Below are positions 36,157-44,754 of a stretch of DNA of 64,000 bases, piece after piece (position 1 is the stretch's first letter; each line of letters begins with the position of its first letter). A program made the translations under genes and the position numbers. The DNA lies in NCBI RefSeq assembly GCF_040702505.1, contig NZ_JBFBLC010000004.1:124001-188000 (forward strand). The letters are read 5' to 3'. The notes under the pieces were generated by a model that saw only the letters and a list, made by a program, of their open reading frames with translations, had not been told where the DNA came from and ran no database searches. The stretch is from Terrabacter sp040702505 (lineage in GTDB: Bacteria; Actinomycetota; Actinomycetes; Actinomycetales; Dermatophilaceae).

Positions 36157-37305
36157 ATGTTGGTCAGGGGGAACGGGGCTAGGCGGGCTGGCCCGCGCCT
36201 TCAGGACGGGCTGCCCCGCCCATCTCGTGCCGCTGTCAGGCAGGGGGTGAAGGACCGACTCAGCGGTCGGGACAACGCGCTCAACGCGATCCGTCTCTTG
36301 TTGGCGGTCTTCGTCGTCGTGGACCACTCGTTCAAGGCGGCGACGGGACAACCCGGCCCGTGGCCATATCTGGGCGGCTTCGCCGTTGACGGCTTCTTCG
36401 CCATCTCGGGCTACCTCATTGCTGGCAGCCGAATCAGGACGGGGATGCGGCCATACCTCTGGAGCCGGGGGCTGAGGATCATGCCGGGCTACTGGGCGCT
36501 CTTGATCTTCACCGCCCTGGTGGTGGCTCCCGCGTCCGCGCTCCTCGACGGCCGTTCATACGACTGGGGGAGCGGGGGTACCTATGTCATGCGTAACGCT
36601 CTGCTGTTCACAACACAGATGGGAATCGACGGCACCCCGACTGCAGTGCCCTACGAAGGTCTCTGGAACGCGTCGACCTGGAGCCTGCCTTATGAGGCGG
36701 CCGCCTACGTCGTCTTCGGGCTCTTGGTGGGGCTTCCGAACTTCCGCGCCCGCTCTGCCGCCGCAGTCTCCTCAGGTCTGGCGGCCTGCATCCTCGTCCA
36801 GGTCGGCGCCGGCGTGGGCTTGGGCACGGCGCTCGAATTGACTCGGCTGTGGTCGTTCTTCGCTGCGGGCACGCTGTTGTGGTTCCTGCGTGAATGGTTG
36901 CCGGACACCGTCGCGCCAGCCGTCGTGGCAGGCGGCATAGCCCTCGGCGCGCTCCTCCTAGGACGCGGCTGGTATCTAGCGATCGCGCCCGTACCGCTCG
37001 CTTTCCTCCTTCTCTGGTTGGGTGCGAGGCTGCCCCTGCGCATCGGCTCCCGCAACGACATCTCCTACGGCGTTTACCTCTTCGCCTTCCCGTTGCAGCA
37101 GTTGATGGTCGTAGCAGGCGTCCCGGAGGCATTGGGGCTCGTCTGGTTCACTGCGCTGTCGATAGCGGTGACCGTGCCCGTTGCGTGGGCATCGTGGCTG
37201 CTAGTCGAGCGCCCGTGCCTCCGGTGGCGAAGGCGTGCGGCCGTCTTGGCACGTAGGCAACTAGCCGAGGAAGGCATCGATCTGCACGCTGCATCGCGTT
37301 CCTAG
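36157..37305 (+). CDS. Acyltransferase family 3 membrane protein
   Basis: Up to 382 residues from ATG 36157; GTG 36247 (VKDRLSGRDNALN) with CAGG upstream may be the true start. Features: NAIRLLLAVFVVVDHSF (conserved His), VDGFFAISGYLIAGS, RGLRIMPGYW, STWSLPYEAAAYV and a late SYGVYLFAFPLQQL helix. About ten helices. Third family member in the window. It is last of the glycan-type genes before the mobile-element scar, which starts about 30 bp after its stop. Confidence 0.88.
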   Translation: MLVRGNGARRAGPRLQDGLPRPSRAAVRQGVKDRLSGRDNALNAIRLLLAVFVVVDHSFKAATGQPGPWPYLGGFAVDGFFAISGYLIAGSRIRTGMRPYLWSRGLRIMPGYWALLIFTALVVAPASALLDGRSYDWGSGGTYVMRNALLFTTQMGIDGTPTAVPYEGLWNASTWSLPYEAAAYVVFGLLVGLPNFRARSAAAVSSGLAACILVQVGAGVGLGTALELTRLWSFFAAGTLLWFLREWLPDTVAPAVVAGGIALGALLLGRGWYLAIAPVPLAFLLLWLGARLPLRIGSRNDISYGVYLFAFPLQQLMVVAGVPEALGLVWFTALSIAVTVPVAWASWLLVERPCLRWRRRAAVLARRQLAEEGIDLHAASRS

Positions 37306-37332
37306 TGTGGTTGGCGCCTCCGAGCGTGAATC

Positions 37333-37719
37333 ATGCCGGTGAGGAGCATCTGGCGGCCGACGACCTCGTTACCGCTCCCGTGTCGGTGCTGCTGCAACGC
37401 CGTCGCCCACCTCGTCATCGACTCCCGCGGCGAAGCGATGGGTGCCTGGCTCGAGGAGCCCTCCTCCATGCCCAAGAGCGCCGACGGTGCCGGCCGCCCC
37501 ACCCACCTCATGGAGAAGGTCTCGCGCTACGTCGAGATGTACTCCGGCGCCTCGCAGACCGACATCGAGAAGGGCGTCACCGGCAAGGTCCAGTACCTCC
37601 GCCTGGCCGTAAACGCCCTCGTCGCCGAGGGCTACATGACCATCACCGCCGGCCCTCGCAACACCCGCAACCACTCCGTGATCGCGGTCTTCCGAGAGGA
37701 CGAATCCGATGCCTCGTGA
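37333..37719 (+). pseudogene. 3' fragment of a mobile-element replication helicase gene
   Basis: The last 95 codons read ..VIDSRGEAMGAWLEEP..RPTHLMEKVSRYVEMYSGASQTDIEKGVTGKVQYLRLAVNALVAEGYM.., which is the C-terminal winged-helix end of the AAA ATPase/replication proteins carried by actinobacterial integrative elements, as I remember them. No ATPase motifs remain, and the frame upstream of about 37400 looks unrelated. The 5' part is lost, so this is a remnant. A Pro/Arg-rich repeat region that often follows such genes comes next. Confidence 0.6.
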
Positions 37720-37918
37720 CCGTCACATCGACCCCGTCCCCACCCCGTCCCGACCCCGTCCCCGCCCGGGCACAAGACGACCCCGTCCCCTTGCCCGCTT
37801 CTCTAAGCAAGGGACGGGGTCAGTGAGCACGAAATCACCGCAACCCCGTCCCAGATCGTCCCGAGGCCTCGAGCGCGTCCCCACCCCGTCCCGCACCTCC
37901 GAAAGGACTACCCGATGA
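37709..37918 (+). repeat. CCCCGTCCC repeat tract with a long hairpin
   Basis: CCCCGTCCC or close variants occur at least seven times between 37733 and 37895. GACCCCGTCCCCTTGC (37779-37794) pairs with GCAAGGGACGGGGTC (37807-37821) with one bulged base. A 69-codon frame (PTPSRPRPRPG..) spans it but is low complexity and probably not a protein. Similar tracts follow replication genes in actinobacterial integrative elements; a role in replication or termination is inference. Confidence 0.5.
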
Positions 37919-38271
37919 ACGAACATGCAGACCGAGACCGGAGCGAGCAGCCGGGGCTCCAGCTGCTCCACGAGCGCGCCGGATGCGGGTGTGTGGCACC
38001 CCATGCATCGGGCGATGGCCAGGACGACCCCGTGCATCGCGTGCCGGTCCGAGCGACCGAGGCTCAGGTCGAAGCGGCTCGCCAGGCGGCGTGGGACTTG
38101 CACGACGGTGGCGGCACGAAGCGCCTATCGCAGTCGGCGGCAAGGGCGATCGCTGACGCGGTTGTGGCTGCTGGTGACGCCGCCTCGCCGGCCACAGGGG
38201 AGAGACCAGGAGGCGGCGCCGCGGCCACGGTACCTGCCTCGGGCGACACTGCACACGGCGGTGGTCAGTGA
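37915..38271 (+). CDS. Small hypothetical protein in the mobile scar
   Basis: 118 residues from ATG 37915, with GAAAGGA upstream. Hydrophilic, with HERAGCGCVAPH near the start and a Gly/Ala-rich tail; a middle helix (ATEAQVEAARQAAWDL). I recognise no family. Its position right after the helicase fragment and repeat tract suggests it belongs to the same element. Coding status is moderately likely from the ribosome site and codon pattern. Confidence 0.45.
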   Translation: MNEHADRDRSEQPGLQLLHERAGCGCVAPHASGDGQDDPVHRVPVRATEAQVEAARQAAWDLHDGGGTKRLSQSAARAIADAVVAAGDAASPATGERPGGGAAATVPASGDTAHGGGQ

Positions 38272-38275
38272 TGTT

Positions 38276-38527
38276 TCAGCGCCGCTGGGCCAGCAGCAGC
38301 CGAACGACGTCCCGCAGAGACATCGACGCTGCCGCCGCCACCGGATCCCAGTCCTCGAGCGCCGGCCATGGGAACTCCCGGCGATACGCGTCCAAGGACG
38401 TCTCCGCCCTCTCGAAACGTTCGGGATCCGTCAGCCAGCGAGCCACGATGCCATTGAGGACACGCACGTCAGTCGAGGGGATCGTCGGCTTCCACTCCGC
38501 CCCGTCGTCCAGGAATATCCCCTCCAT
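38276..38527 (-). CDS. Small hypothetical protein
   Basis: 83 residues from ATG 38527, whose first base is the last base of the upstream stop (TGATG), so it is coupled to the gene at 38527-38877. Acidic, Trp-rich in the middle (FPWPALEDWDPV), with a C-terminal helix. No family recognised. With its partner it makes a two-gene unit on the strand opposite to the phage-type genes. Confidence 0.5.
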   Translation of the reverse strand: MEGIFLDDGAEWKPTIPSTDVRVLNGIVARWLTDPERFERAETSLDAYRREFPWPALEDWDPVAAAASMSLRDVVRLLLAQRR

Positions 38528-38877
38528 CAGCCTCGCCCGGTGTGGCTGCTGCGCGCAGCAAGCACACGGCCGAAGTGCAAGCTTCGAATGGTGTCCTCGG
38601 GGACCGTTGTCACCCAGGCTCCGTCGCGGAACCGGGGTGGGTTGTCAGCCAGTCGGCGGGTCGCGACTGTGAGCATCTCCCCCAGCTGCTCCTGCTGTCG
38701 AAAGGTCCGCTCGCGCTTCCACTGCGAGCGCATCGTGAGCCAACCGCCGAGCCAGGCCAGCCCGCCACCTACGAATGCGCCACCGAAGCCGATCCACCCT
38801 GCCAAGACCGTGTTGTCCATGGCGCTCAGCATGGCGGCGGCTGAGGACAGCCAGATGGAGGCACGCTCGTGAGTCAT
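38527..38877 (-). CDS. Small single-pass membrane protein
   Basis: 116 residues from ATG 38877, or shorter from ATG 38820 (MDNTVLAGW). One hydrophobic segment VLAGWIGFGGAFVGGGLAWLGGWL, then a basic heptad-like stretch (MRSQWKRERTFRQQEQLGEML) and a soluble tail. The helix-then-coil plan is common among small proteins of mobile elements. No function is recognised. Translation is coupled to the 83-residue protein downstream. Confidence 0.55.
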   Translation of the reverse strand: MTHERASIWLSSAAAMLSAMDNTVLAGWIGFGGAFVGGGLAWLGGWLTMRSQWKRERTFRQQEQLGEMLTVATRRLADNPPRFRDGAWVTTVPEDTIRSLHFGRVLAARSSHTGRG

Positions 38878-38954
38878 GACCGAGTCGTCTGTGGCGCGAA
38901 GACCACAACGGCTGTACCTGCCGCAACGCCCTCAACGGAGGCTGCAGTCTCGAC

Positions 38955-39500
38955 CTACCGCTGACGCCTCGCCCGGCTCTGCACCGACCCCCGAGGCCGC
39001 TGCCCGCGCACCTCTACCGGTCCAGTGCTCTCCGCGGCTTTGGCCGCAGCCGCGACCAGTTCACGATGCCGCCACTCAGCCAACTCCTCACGGTTCCGCC
39101 GCACGGCACCGTGAGCAAACAGGTACGCGAGGGTCGGCCCGATCAGCATGCCGAACGTCATCACCGCCATCCACCGGCTCTGATCGCTCAAGGCGTACGT
39201 GGCGAGCCCTCCAGCAATGACCAGACTGAACAGGAACCGCGTGCCGACCGCCGCCCTGCGGCGAACCGCCGGGTGGGCCAGCAGCAACCACGTCACCGGA
39301 GCGATAGCCAGGCTGGCCGCCAACATCTTCAGCTCGCGGCTCACCGGCTGTCCCCCGGCATAGTCATCTCGCAGCACGATGACGCACATGTTCAGGAAGC
39401 CGACGCTCAGGACGGTTCCGAGCGGCCTTGCACACCAGGGGCTCAGCCACCGATTGGTCGTCTGAATCAGGCCACCGAGGCGACGGGAGGAATCGGGCAT
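38955..39500 (-). CDS. Hypothetical four-helix membrane protein
   Basis: 181 residues if ATG 39500 is used. Four membrane helices (TVLSVGFLNMCVIVL, LAASLAIAPVTWLLLAH, FLFSLVIAGGLATYAL, MAVMTFGMLIGPTLAYLFA) and a hydrophilic Arg-rich tail. No family recognised. Its start codon lies on the same four bases (CATG) as the start of the opposite-strand HGG gene, leaving no room for a promoter. Either it starts further in, or one of the two genes is displaced. Confidence 0.5.
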   Translation of the reverse strand: MPDSSRRLGGLIQTTNRWLSPWCARPLGTVLSVGFLNMCVIVLRDDYAGGQPVSRELKMLAASLAIAPVTWLLLAHPAVRRRAAVGTRFLFSLVIAGGLATYALSDQSRWMAVMTFGMLIGPTLAYLFAHGAVRRNREELAEWRHRELVAAAAKAAESTGPVEVRGQRPRGSVQSRARRQR

Positions 39501-39954
39501 GCCTGAGATTCCCACGGTCTGCGGCGCACGTACGCGAAACGGCGGCACCTGCAAGTCCGCTCCCGTCGCCGGCGGCACCCGCTGCCGCATGCACGGCGGC
39601 TCCTCACCCCAAACCAAGGCCAAGGCCGAGCAGCGCCTCGCGATCGCAAAGGCCGAGCAGGAAGTCGCCCGCCTCGGCGCCCGCCGCGACATCCACCCCG
39701 CCGACGCGCTCTTCGAGCTCGTGCACTGGACCGCCGGCGAGGTCGATTACTGGCGCCAGCGCGTCGTCGAGATCGCCGACACCGACGCCGACGCCCTCAC
39801 TTGGCGCACCACGCAGCACCGCGACGGCGTCGGCCCCGAAGGCCCCGTCGACGTCACCACCAAGGAGGCCGCGCCCAACGTCGCCTACCGGATGCTCACC
39901 GACTCCTCCAACCGCCTCGCTGCCTACGCCGCGGTCCTGCGCTCGGGATTTGAT
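39499..39954 (+). pseudogene. HGG-motif phage packaging-type gene, 3' truncated
   Basis: The first 152 codons read VCGARTRNGGTCKSAP..CRMHGGSSPQTKAKAEQRLA.., then a helical part (DIHPADALFELVHWTAGEVDYW..). This matches the zinc-ribbon HGGxxPQ proteins next to actinophage terminase genes, probably small terminase-like. Homologues continue past YAAVLRSGFD; here the frame runs instead into unrelated sequence and stays open by chance to 40626 across the methyltransferase gene. The element's right edge thus lies near 39955. Intact N-terminus, lost C-terminus. Confidence 0.6.
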
Positions 39955-40105
39955 TCGGTGCCATTTGTTCATAAATCGAAGGTGTCTGGCACGACCGGCC
40001 CAGCATCCGACGGTTTGAGCTCGAGGCCTACTAGGACTCTATCGGCAGGTGGACCGGTACGGTGGTGGCTCCGCTGGCCGCACACCGTCTGGAGACATCC
40101 CCGCC

Positions 40106-40711
40106 ATGGTCGAGAGCACCGAGTCCGCGAGCTACGCCGAGCGTCTGCGCTCCCTCTCCGGAGCCAAGTGGAAGCGCATCCTGCCCGTCCAGCTGCCCTA
40201 CCAGCTCAACCTCAAGCGCCAGAAGCTCGGCCGCACGCTCGACATCGGCTGCGGCATCGGCCGCAACCTCGTCTCCCTCAGCGCCGACTCGCTCGGCGTC
40301 GACCACAACCCACACTCGATCGCCGAGGCGAAGAAGGCCGGCTTCAAGGCCATGACCGTCGAGGAGTTCGAGGCCAGCGACGAGGCCAAGCCGGCGTCCT
40401 TCGACTCGCTCCTCATCGCGCACGTCCTCGAGCACATGGACGAGGAGTCGGGCCGCTCCCTGCTGCGCTCCTACCTGCCCTACCTGCGCCCCGGCGGCGT
40501 CGTCTTCGTCATCTGCCCGCAGGAGGTCGGCTACCGCACCGACGCCACTCACGTGCGCTTCGTGACCGACACGGACATCGAGAAGCTCTGCCGCGAGATG
40601 GGCCTGACGCCGCGCCGCTCCTATAGCTTCCCGTTCCCGCGATTCGCCGGAAAGTTCTTCCCCTACAACGAGTTCTGCGTCCGCGCGACCCTCGACGGCA
40701 CGCCCAGCTGA
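40106..40711 (+). CDS. Class I SAM-dependent methyltransferase
   Basis: 201 residues from ATG 40106, with GGAGA upstream; a frame start at 40049 lacks one. Motif I LDIGCGIGRNLVSL binds SAM, GVDHNPHSIAEAKKAG follows, then FDSLLIAHVLEHM and LRPGGVVFVICPQEVGY. The C-terminal part (FPFPRFAGKFFPYNEF) resembles methyltransferases that act on small molecules or glycan-linked substrates. Substrate unknown. It marks return to chromosomal sequence after the mobile scar. Confidence 0.85.
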   Translation: MVESTESASYAERLRSLSGAKWKRILPVQLPYQLNLKRQKLGRTLDIGCGIGRNLVSLSADSLGVDHNPHSIAEAKKAGFKAMTVEEFEASDEAKPASFDSLLIAHVLEHMDEESGRSLLRSYLPYLRPGGVVFVICPQEVGYRTDATHVRFVTDTDIEKLCREMGLTPRRSYSFPFPRFAGKFFPYNEFCVRATLDGTPS

Positions 40712-40766
40712 GCCCGTCGCGGGCCGCGACCCCGAGCACGTATGCCGTGTGCCCGGGTGGCGGGGC

Positions 40767-42563
40767 TCAGTCGCGACGTCGCTTGGGCCGGCTGTGCCCA
40801 CCGCCCGAGCGGGGCCCGTCGTCGCGCGTCAGCTCGATGAGCTGGCCCGAGATGCGGGTCGAGCGCAGCTTCTCCCAGGCGCCGGGCGGCAGCGTCGCGG
40901 GCAGCTCGACGATCGAGTGGTCGGCGCGGATGTCGATGTGACCGAAGTCCTGACGGCCGAGGCCGCCCTCGTTGGCGAGCGCGCCGACGATCTGGCGCGG
41001 TTCGACCCGCTGCCGACGGCCCACGGCGATGCGGTACCTCGCCATCGGGCCGGACGCCGGGCGCCGCGGCCCGCGGTCGCCCTGACGACCCCGCGAGTCC
41101 CGGTCGTCGCGCCGCTCGCGCGGGCCGCGGTCGTCGAACGTCCTTGCGGGGCGGACCGGTTCAGGCTCGAGCAGCATCGGCTCCTCGCCCTGGAGCACCA
41201 CGGCCAGCGCGGCCGCGACGTCGACCTCCGGGACGTCGTACTCGTTGACGTAGTGCCCGATGACGTCGCGGAAGGCGTCGATCCTGCTCGTCGCCGACAG
41301 GGCCTGCGTGATCGCGTCGTCGAAGCGGGACAGGCGGCTGGCGTTGATGTCCTCGACGCTCGGCATCGTCATCGGCACGAGCGATTGCCGGGTCGCCTTC
41401 TCGATCGCCTTGAGCAGGTGGCGCTCGCGCGGGGTGACGAACGAGATCGCGTCGCCGCTGCGGCCGGCACGGCCGGTGCGGCCGATCCGGTGGACGTAGG
41501 ACTCCGTGTCGGTCGGGATGTCGTAGTTGACGACGTGGCTGATCCGCTCGACATCGAGCCCGCGCGCGGCCACGTCGGTCGCGACGAGGATGTCGAGCTT
41601 GCCCGACTTCAGCTGGTCGACGGTGCGCTCGCGCTGGTTCTGGGCGATGTCGCCGTTGATCGCCATCGCCGAGAAGCCACGCGCGCGAAGCTTCTCCGCC
41701 AGCGTCTCGGTCTCGTTCTTGGTCCGGACGAAGACGATCATGCCCTCGAAGTTCTCGACCTCGAGGATGCGGGTCAGGGCGTCGACCTTCTGCGGGTAGC
41801 TCACGGTGAGGTAGCGCTGGGTGATGTTCGGCGCCGTCGACGTCTTCGACTTGACCGTGATCTCGACCGGGTCGTGGAGGTACTTCTTCGAGATGCGCCG
41901 GATCTGCGAGGGCATCGTCGCCGAGAAGAGCGCGACGTGCTTGTCGTCCGGGGTGTCGGCCAGGATCGTCTCGACGTCGTCGGCGAAGCCCATCTTGAGC
42001 ATCTCGTCGGCCTCGTCGAGCACGAGGAAGCGCAGCTCGCTGAGATCGAGCGTCCCCTTCTCCAGGTGGTCCATGATGCGACCCGGCGTGCCAACGACGA
42101 TGTGCACCCCGCGGCGCAGGGCGCTCAGCTGCACGCCGTAGGCCTGCCCGCCGTAGACGGGCAGCACGTGCACGCCACTCATCCGGGCGGCATACCGCTC
42201 GAAGGCCTCGCAGACCTGCAGTGCCAGCTCACGCGTGGGCGCCAGCACCAGCGCCTGCGGCTTCTTCTGCTTGAGGTCGAGCCGGCTGAGAATGGGCAGC
42301 GCGAACGCGGCCGTCTTACCGGTGCCGGTCTGTGCCAGGCCGACGACGTGGCGGCCCTCGAGCAGCGCCGGGATCGTTGCGGCCTGGATCGGCGACGGGT
42401 GCTCGTAGCCGACGTCACGCAGCGCCTTGAGCACCTTCTCGTCGAGCCCGAGGTCGGCGAAGCTCGGCTCCCGCTGGCCGCCATCGGCTCCTGCGCCGTC
42501 TCGGACCTCCGCCTGAGGGATATCGGTGTCGGCGGTCTGGGGCTCGGTGCTGGGCTCACTCAC
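40767..42563 (-). CDS. DEAD-box RNA helicase with DbpA-type C-terminus
   Basis: 598 residues from GTG 42563. ATP-dependent RNA unwinding, usually in ribosome assembly or RNA decay and in cold response. Order: Q motif (FADLGLDEKVLKAL), AQTGTGKTAAFALP, PTREL, GTPGRI, LDEADEML, FSATMP, then VATDVAARGLD and YVHRIGRTGRAGR in the second domain. After a linker with Arg/Asp-rich repeats comes a DbpA RNA-binding domain (MARYRIAVGRRQRVEPRQIVGALANEGG..). CsdA/DeaD-like. The opposite strand carries a long false frame. Confidence 0.93.
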   Translation of the reverse strand: MSEPSTEPQTADTDIPQAEVRDGAGADGGQREPSFADLGLDEKVLKALRDVGYEHPSPIQAATIPALLEGRHVVGLAQTGTGKTAAFALPILSRLDLKQKKPQALVLAPTRELALQVCEAFERYAARMSGVHVLPVYGGQAYGVQLSALRRGVHIVVGTPGRIMDHLEKGTLDLSELRFLVLDEADEMLKMGFADDVETILADTPDDKHVALFSATMPSQIRRISKKYLHDPVEITVKSKTSTAPNITQRYLTVSYPQKVDALTRILEVENFEGMIVFVRTKNETETLAEKLRARGFSAMAINGDIAQNQRERTVDQLKSGKLDILVATDVAARGLDVERISHVVNYDIPTDTESYVHRIGRTGRAGRSGDAISFVTPRERHLLKAIEKATRQSLVPMTMPSVEDINASRLSRFDDAITQALSATSRIDAFRDVIGHYVNEYDVPEVDVAAALAVVLQGEEPMLLEPEPVRPARTFDDRGPRERRDDRDSRGRQGDRGPRRPASGPMARYRIAVGRRQRVEPRQIVGALANEGGLGRQDFGHIDIRADHSIVELPATLPPGAWEKLRSTRISGQLIELTRDDGPRSGGGHSRPKRRRD

Positions 42564-42659
42564 CCCCCGACGGTAGTGCGTCGGAGGGGGTGCGCGACAC
42601 TCGCCGACCGAAGCCGGACCGAAGCCGAGCCCAGCGCGGCGGAAGCCCGACGGAAGCGG

Positions 42660-43253
42660 TCAGGCAGGCAGCGGCAGCACGTCCTGGATGCCGCAGGAGC
42701 CACCCTTGTTGCCCGTCATCGGCGGCGTCGCCCGCGACCCGCTGCAGAAGGTCGCCGGCTGCACGCCCGGCAGGGGAGTGCAGTCGCAGCCGTAGCGCAT
42801 GTAGGTGATGCACAGCTCCGCGTTCGCGCTCGAGCCGCTGGCGCCGCCCGCGGTGTAGAGCAGGACGCGCTGGGTGTTGGTCCCGGACGGCGTGCAGAAC
42901 TGGTGGTTCGACGGCGCGTTCCCGCAGGTCGAGCAGGTGCACGACCCACTCCGCACCGAAAGGGCGAACTTCGGCTCGGGGACGCCGTTGACCGTCACGC
43001 CGGTGATCACCGTGACGGTGTTGGTCGGGTTGCCCGAGCTGCTCGCGATGAGCTCGAAGACGTAGCCCTTGTAGGCGTCGGTGGCACTGCCGGGCAGCTT
43101 GCACGCCGCGCCGCTGAAGTGCAGCGCCCCCGTCGACGCGGCAACCGTCGGAGCCGGTGCCGCGACGACCACGGCGGGCATGGCCCACGCCGCGCCCTTG
43201 ACGACGGTGCGACGGGTCGGCCCGTCGGACGCGAGAGCGTCGGTGCTTGACAT
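42660..43253 (-). CDS. Tat-exported Cys-rich secreted protein
   Basis: 197 residues from ATG 43253. TRRTVVKGAAWAMPAVVVAAPAP is a twin-arginine signal. The mature part of about 158 residues has ten Cys, including CTCSTC and CDC, compatible with several disulfides or metal binding. Export folded by Tat fits a cofactor or disulfide-bearing protein. Similar Tat-start proteins with a short Ig-like body are common in Micrococcales, but I know no function. It lies 96 bp upstream of the helicase on the same strand. Confidence 0.7.
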   Translation of the reverse strand: MSSTDALASDGPTRRTVVKGAAWAMPAVVVAAPAPTVAASTGALHFSGAACKLPGSATDAYKGYVFELIASSSGNPTNTVTVITGVTVNGVPEPKFALSVRSGSCTCSTCGNAPSNHQFCTPSGTNTQRVLLYTAGGASGSSANAELCITYMRYGCDCTPLPGVQPATFCSGSRATPPMTGNKGGSCGIQDVLPLPA

Positions 43254-43377
43254 GCATCCTCCGGGGTGTGACCGCTGTGGCTTGGGCGCACCTGTGGCCG
43301 ATCTGGTCCAGATGTTCTCTCTGCAGCGCTTTGTATCACCCCATCCGTCCGGTTCGGAAGCAAATGACGTGAAGGGG

Positions 43378-43956
43378 TCAGTGCGAGATGGAATCGGCGA
43401 TTCGGTCTAACTCGACCGGGGCCGGCATCGGCCGTTGGTCACAGGATGAGACCGACTCGCTCCTGCCGCGCATGGTCCACGTGTAAGACGCCGACGTGCC
43501 GTCGTGGTCGGCGGCGCAGTCCGCCTTGCCGGTGGCAAGTACGTGGGCCTTGCGAGCCTGGTCGACACGCGCCTGGGTGACTCTGAGGTCGTAGGTCAGG
43601 GCCACCACCTGCTGGTGAGCCAAGGTGCCGGTCGTGCGCTTGCCGTTGACCACAAGAACCCAGGTGCCGTCGGCGACGACCGTCAGCCGGCTCTCGCACG
43701 GGCCCGACGCGCACATGCCGCCCCAGGTCCGCCGCTCGACCCGCAAGTCGGTCGGAACTGGATCGATGGTCGAGTGGGCGGTGCTTGCGTCCGGGTTGAC
43801 TGCGACGACACCGAACGTGGTGGTGTGCTGGGAGCCGGGCTCGAGCGCTGACACGTGCCCGCACCCCGCCAGCAGCGTGACCGCCGCGCACACGGCATAC
43901 GCCCTCGGGATCGTCAGGGCCAGCCTCCACGCGGACCGTCGCGACTCGCTCGCCAT
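43378..43956 (-). CDS. Putative lipoprotein, unknown
   Basis: 192 residues from ATG 43956. A hydrophobic segment ends in LLAGC, a lipobox with Cys at about residue 32, so the protein should be lipid-anchored outside the membrane. The signal has a long basic start. The exported part has four further Cys (CASGPC, KADC, SSCDQ) and no recognised domain. Single gene; 124 bp separate it from the Tat-exported protein downstream. Confidence 0.65.
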   Translation of the reverse strand: MASESRRSAWRLALTIPRAYAVCAAVTLLAGCGHVSALEPGSQHTTTFGVVAVNPDASTAHSTIDPVPTDLRVERRTWGGMCASGPCESRLTVVADGTWVLVVNGKRTTGTLAHQQVVALTYDLRVTQARVDQARKAHVLATGKADCAADHDGTSASYTWTMRGRSESVSSCDQRPMPAPVELDRIADSISH

Positions 43957-44038
43957 CGTGCCCCCTGCTGCTCACCGGCGCTGTGCGCTGATGGTGGCAG
44001 CAGGGGGCACGTGGGGGTGCCGTTTCGGCGGGAAGACG

Positions 44039-44584
44039 TCAGGCGGAGGCGCTGACCGGCTCGTCGACCTTGGCGGCGAGGGCCTCGAGCAGGCCGGCCA
44101 GCTCGGCGCGGCGCTCGTCGGTGACCTCGAGCTCACCGGTCGGGGTGAGGTCCTGGGTGAAGACGAGACCGCTCGCGCCGACGACGTCGGCCTTGACGTG
44201 GGTCAGCACCTTGGTCAGGTCGGCCGTCGCGTCAGAGGCGCCGGTCCAGCCGTAGCCGACGAGGGCGACGGGCTTGGCGTCCCACTCGGCGAAGAGGTAG
44301 TCGATCGCGTTCTTGATCGGGGCGGGGAAGCTGCGGTTGTACTGCGGGGTCACGACGACGATCGCGTCGGACTCGAAGACCTTCGAGGCCCAGTCCTTGG
44401 TGTGCGGCTTCGCGTAGTTGCCGTTGCGGGGCATGTCCTCCTCGTCGAAGAACGGCAGCGACGACAGGTCGAGCAGCTCGACCTCCCACTCGTCGGCGGG
44501 AGCCTGGGCGGCGACCCACTGGGCGACCTTGGGGCCGATGCGGCCGGGGCGGGTGCTGGAGACGACGATCCGAAGTTGCTTCAC
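44039..44584 (-). CDS. NADPH-dependent FMN reductase
   Basis: 181 residues from GTG 44584. Flavodoxin-like: the N-terminal STRPGRIGPKVAQW loop binds FMN phosphate, VTPQYNRSFPAPIKNAIDYL is the family signature, and ALVGYGWTGAS follows. It reduces FMN or quinones with NADPH, probably in oxidative-stress defence. Upstream, TAGTTAGTTGAAA on the coding strand resembles half-sites of MarR/HxlR-type regulators, which often control such genes; that is a guess. No Shine-Dalgarno is visible, so the start may be read from a short or leaderless transcript. Confidence 0.88.
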   Translation of the reverse strand: MKQLRIVVSSTRPGRIGPKVAQWVAAQAPADEWEVELLDLSSLPFFDEEDMPRNGNYAKPHTKDWASKVFESDAIVVVTPQYNRSFPAPIKNAIDYLFAEWDAKPVALVGYGWTGASDATADLTKVLTHVKADVVGASGLVFTQDLTPTGELEVTDERRAELAGLLEALAAKVDEPVSASA

Positions 44585-44754
44585 ATTTCAACTAACTATC
44601 ATGGTCCCGCAGGCATTCCCCAAACGAGCGTATGCCGTGTGCCCCCTCCCCGCGAAACGCGCAGGGCGACCCCCGGGTCTCCGGGACTCGAGATCCTCGA
44701 ACTCGTCGGCGCCGGGCGAGGCTCTCGTCCGGCCCGCGACGCCGGCCTCGGCCG

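Noticed and set aside
39955..40626. Continuation of the HGG gene frame
   Set aside because: Sequence after codon 152 is unrelated to the family and lies over the methyltransferase gene in a different frame. The open frame there is chance.
40749..43250. 833-codon plus-strand frame
   Set aside because: Antisense of the DEAD-box helicase and the Tat-exported protein, both with full motifs. The plus-strand product has no features.
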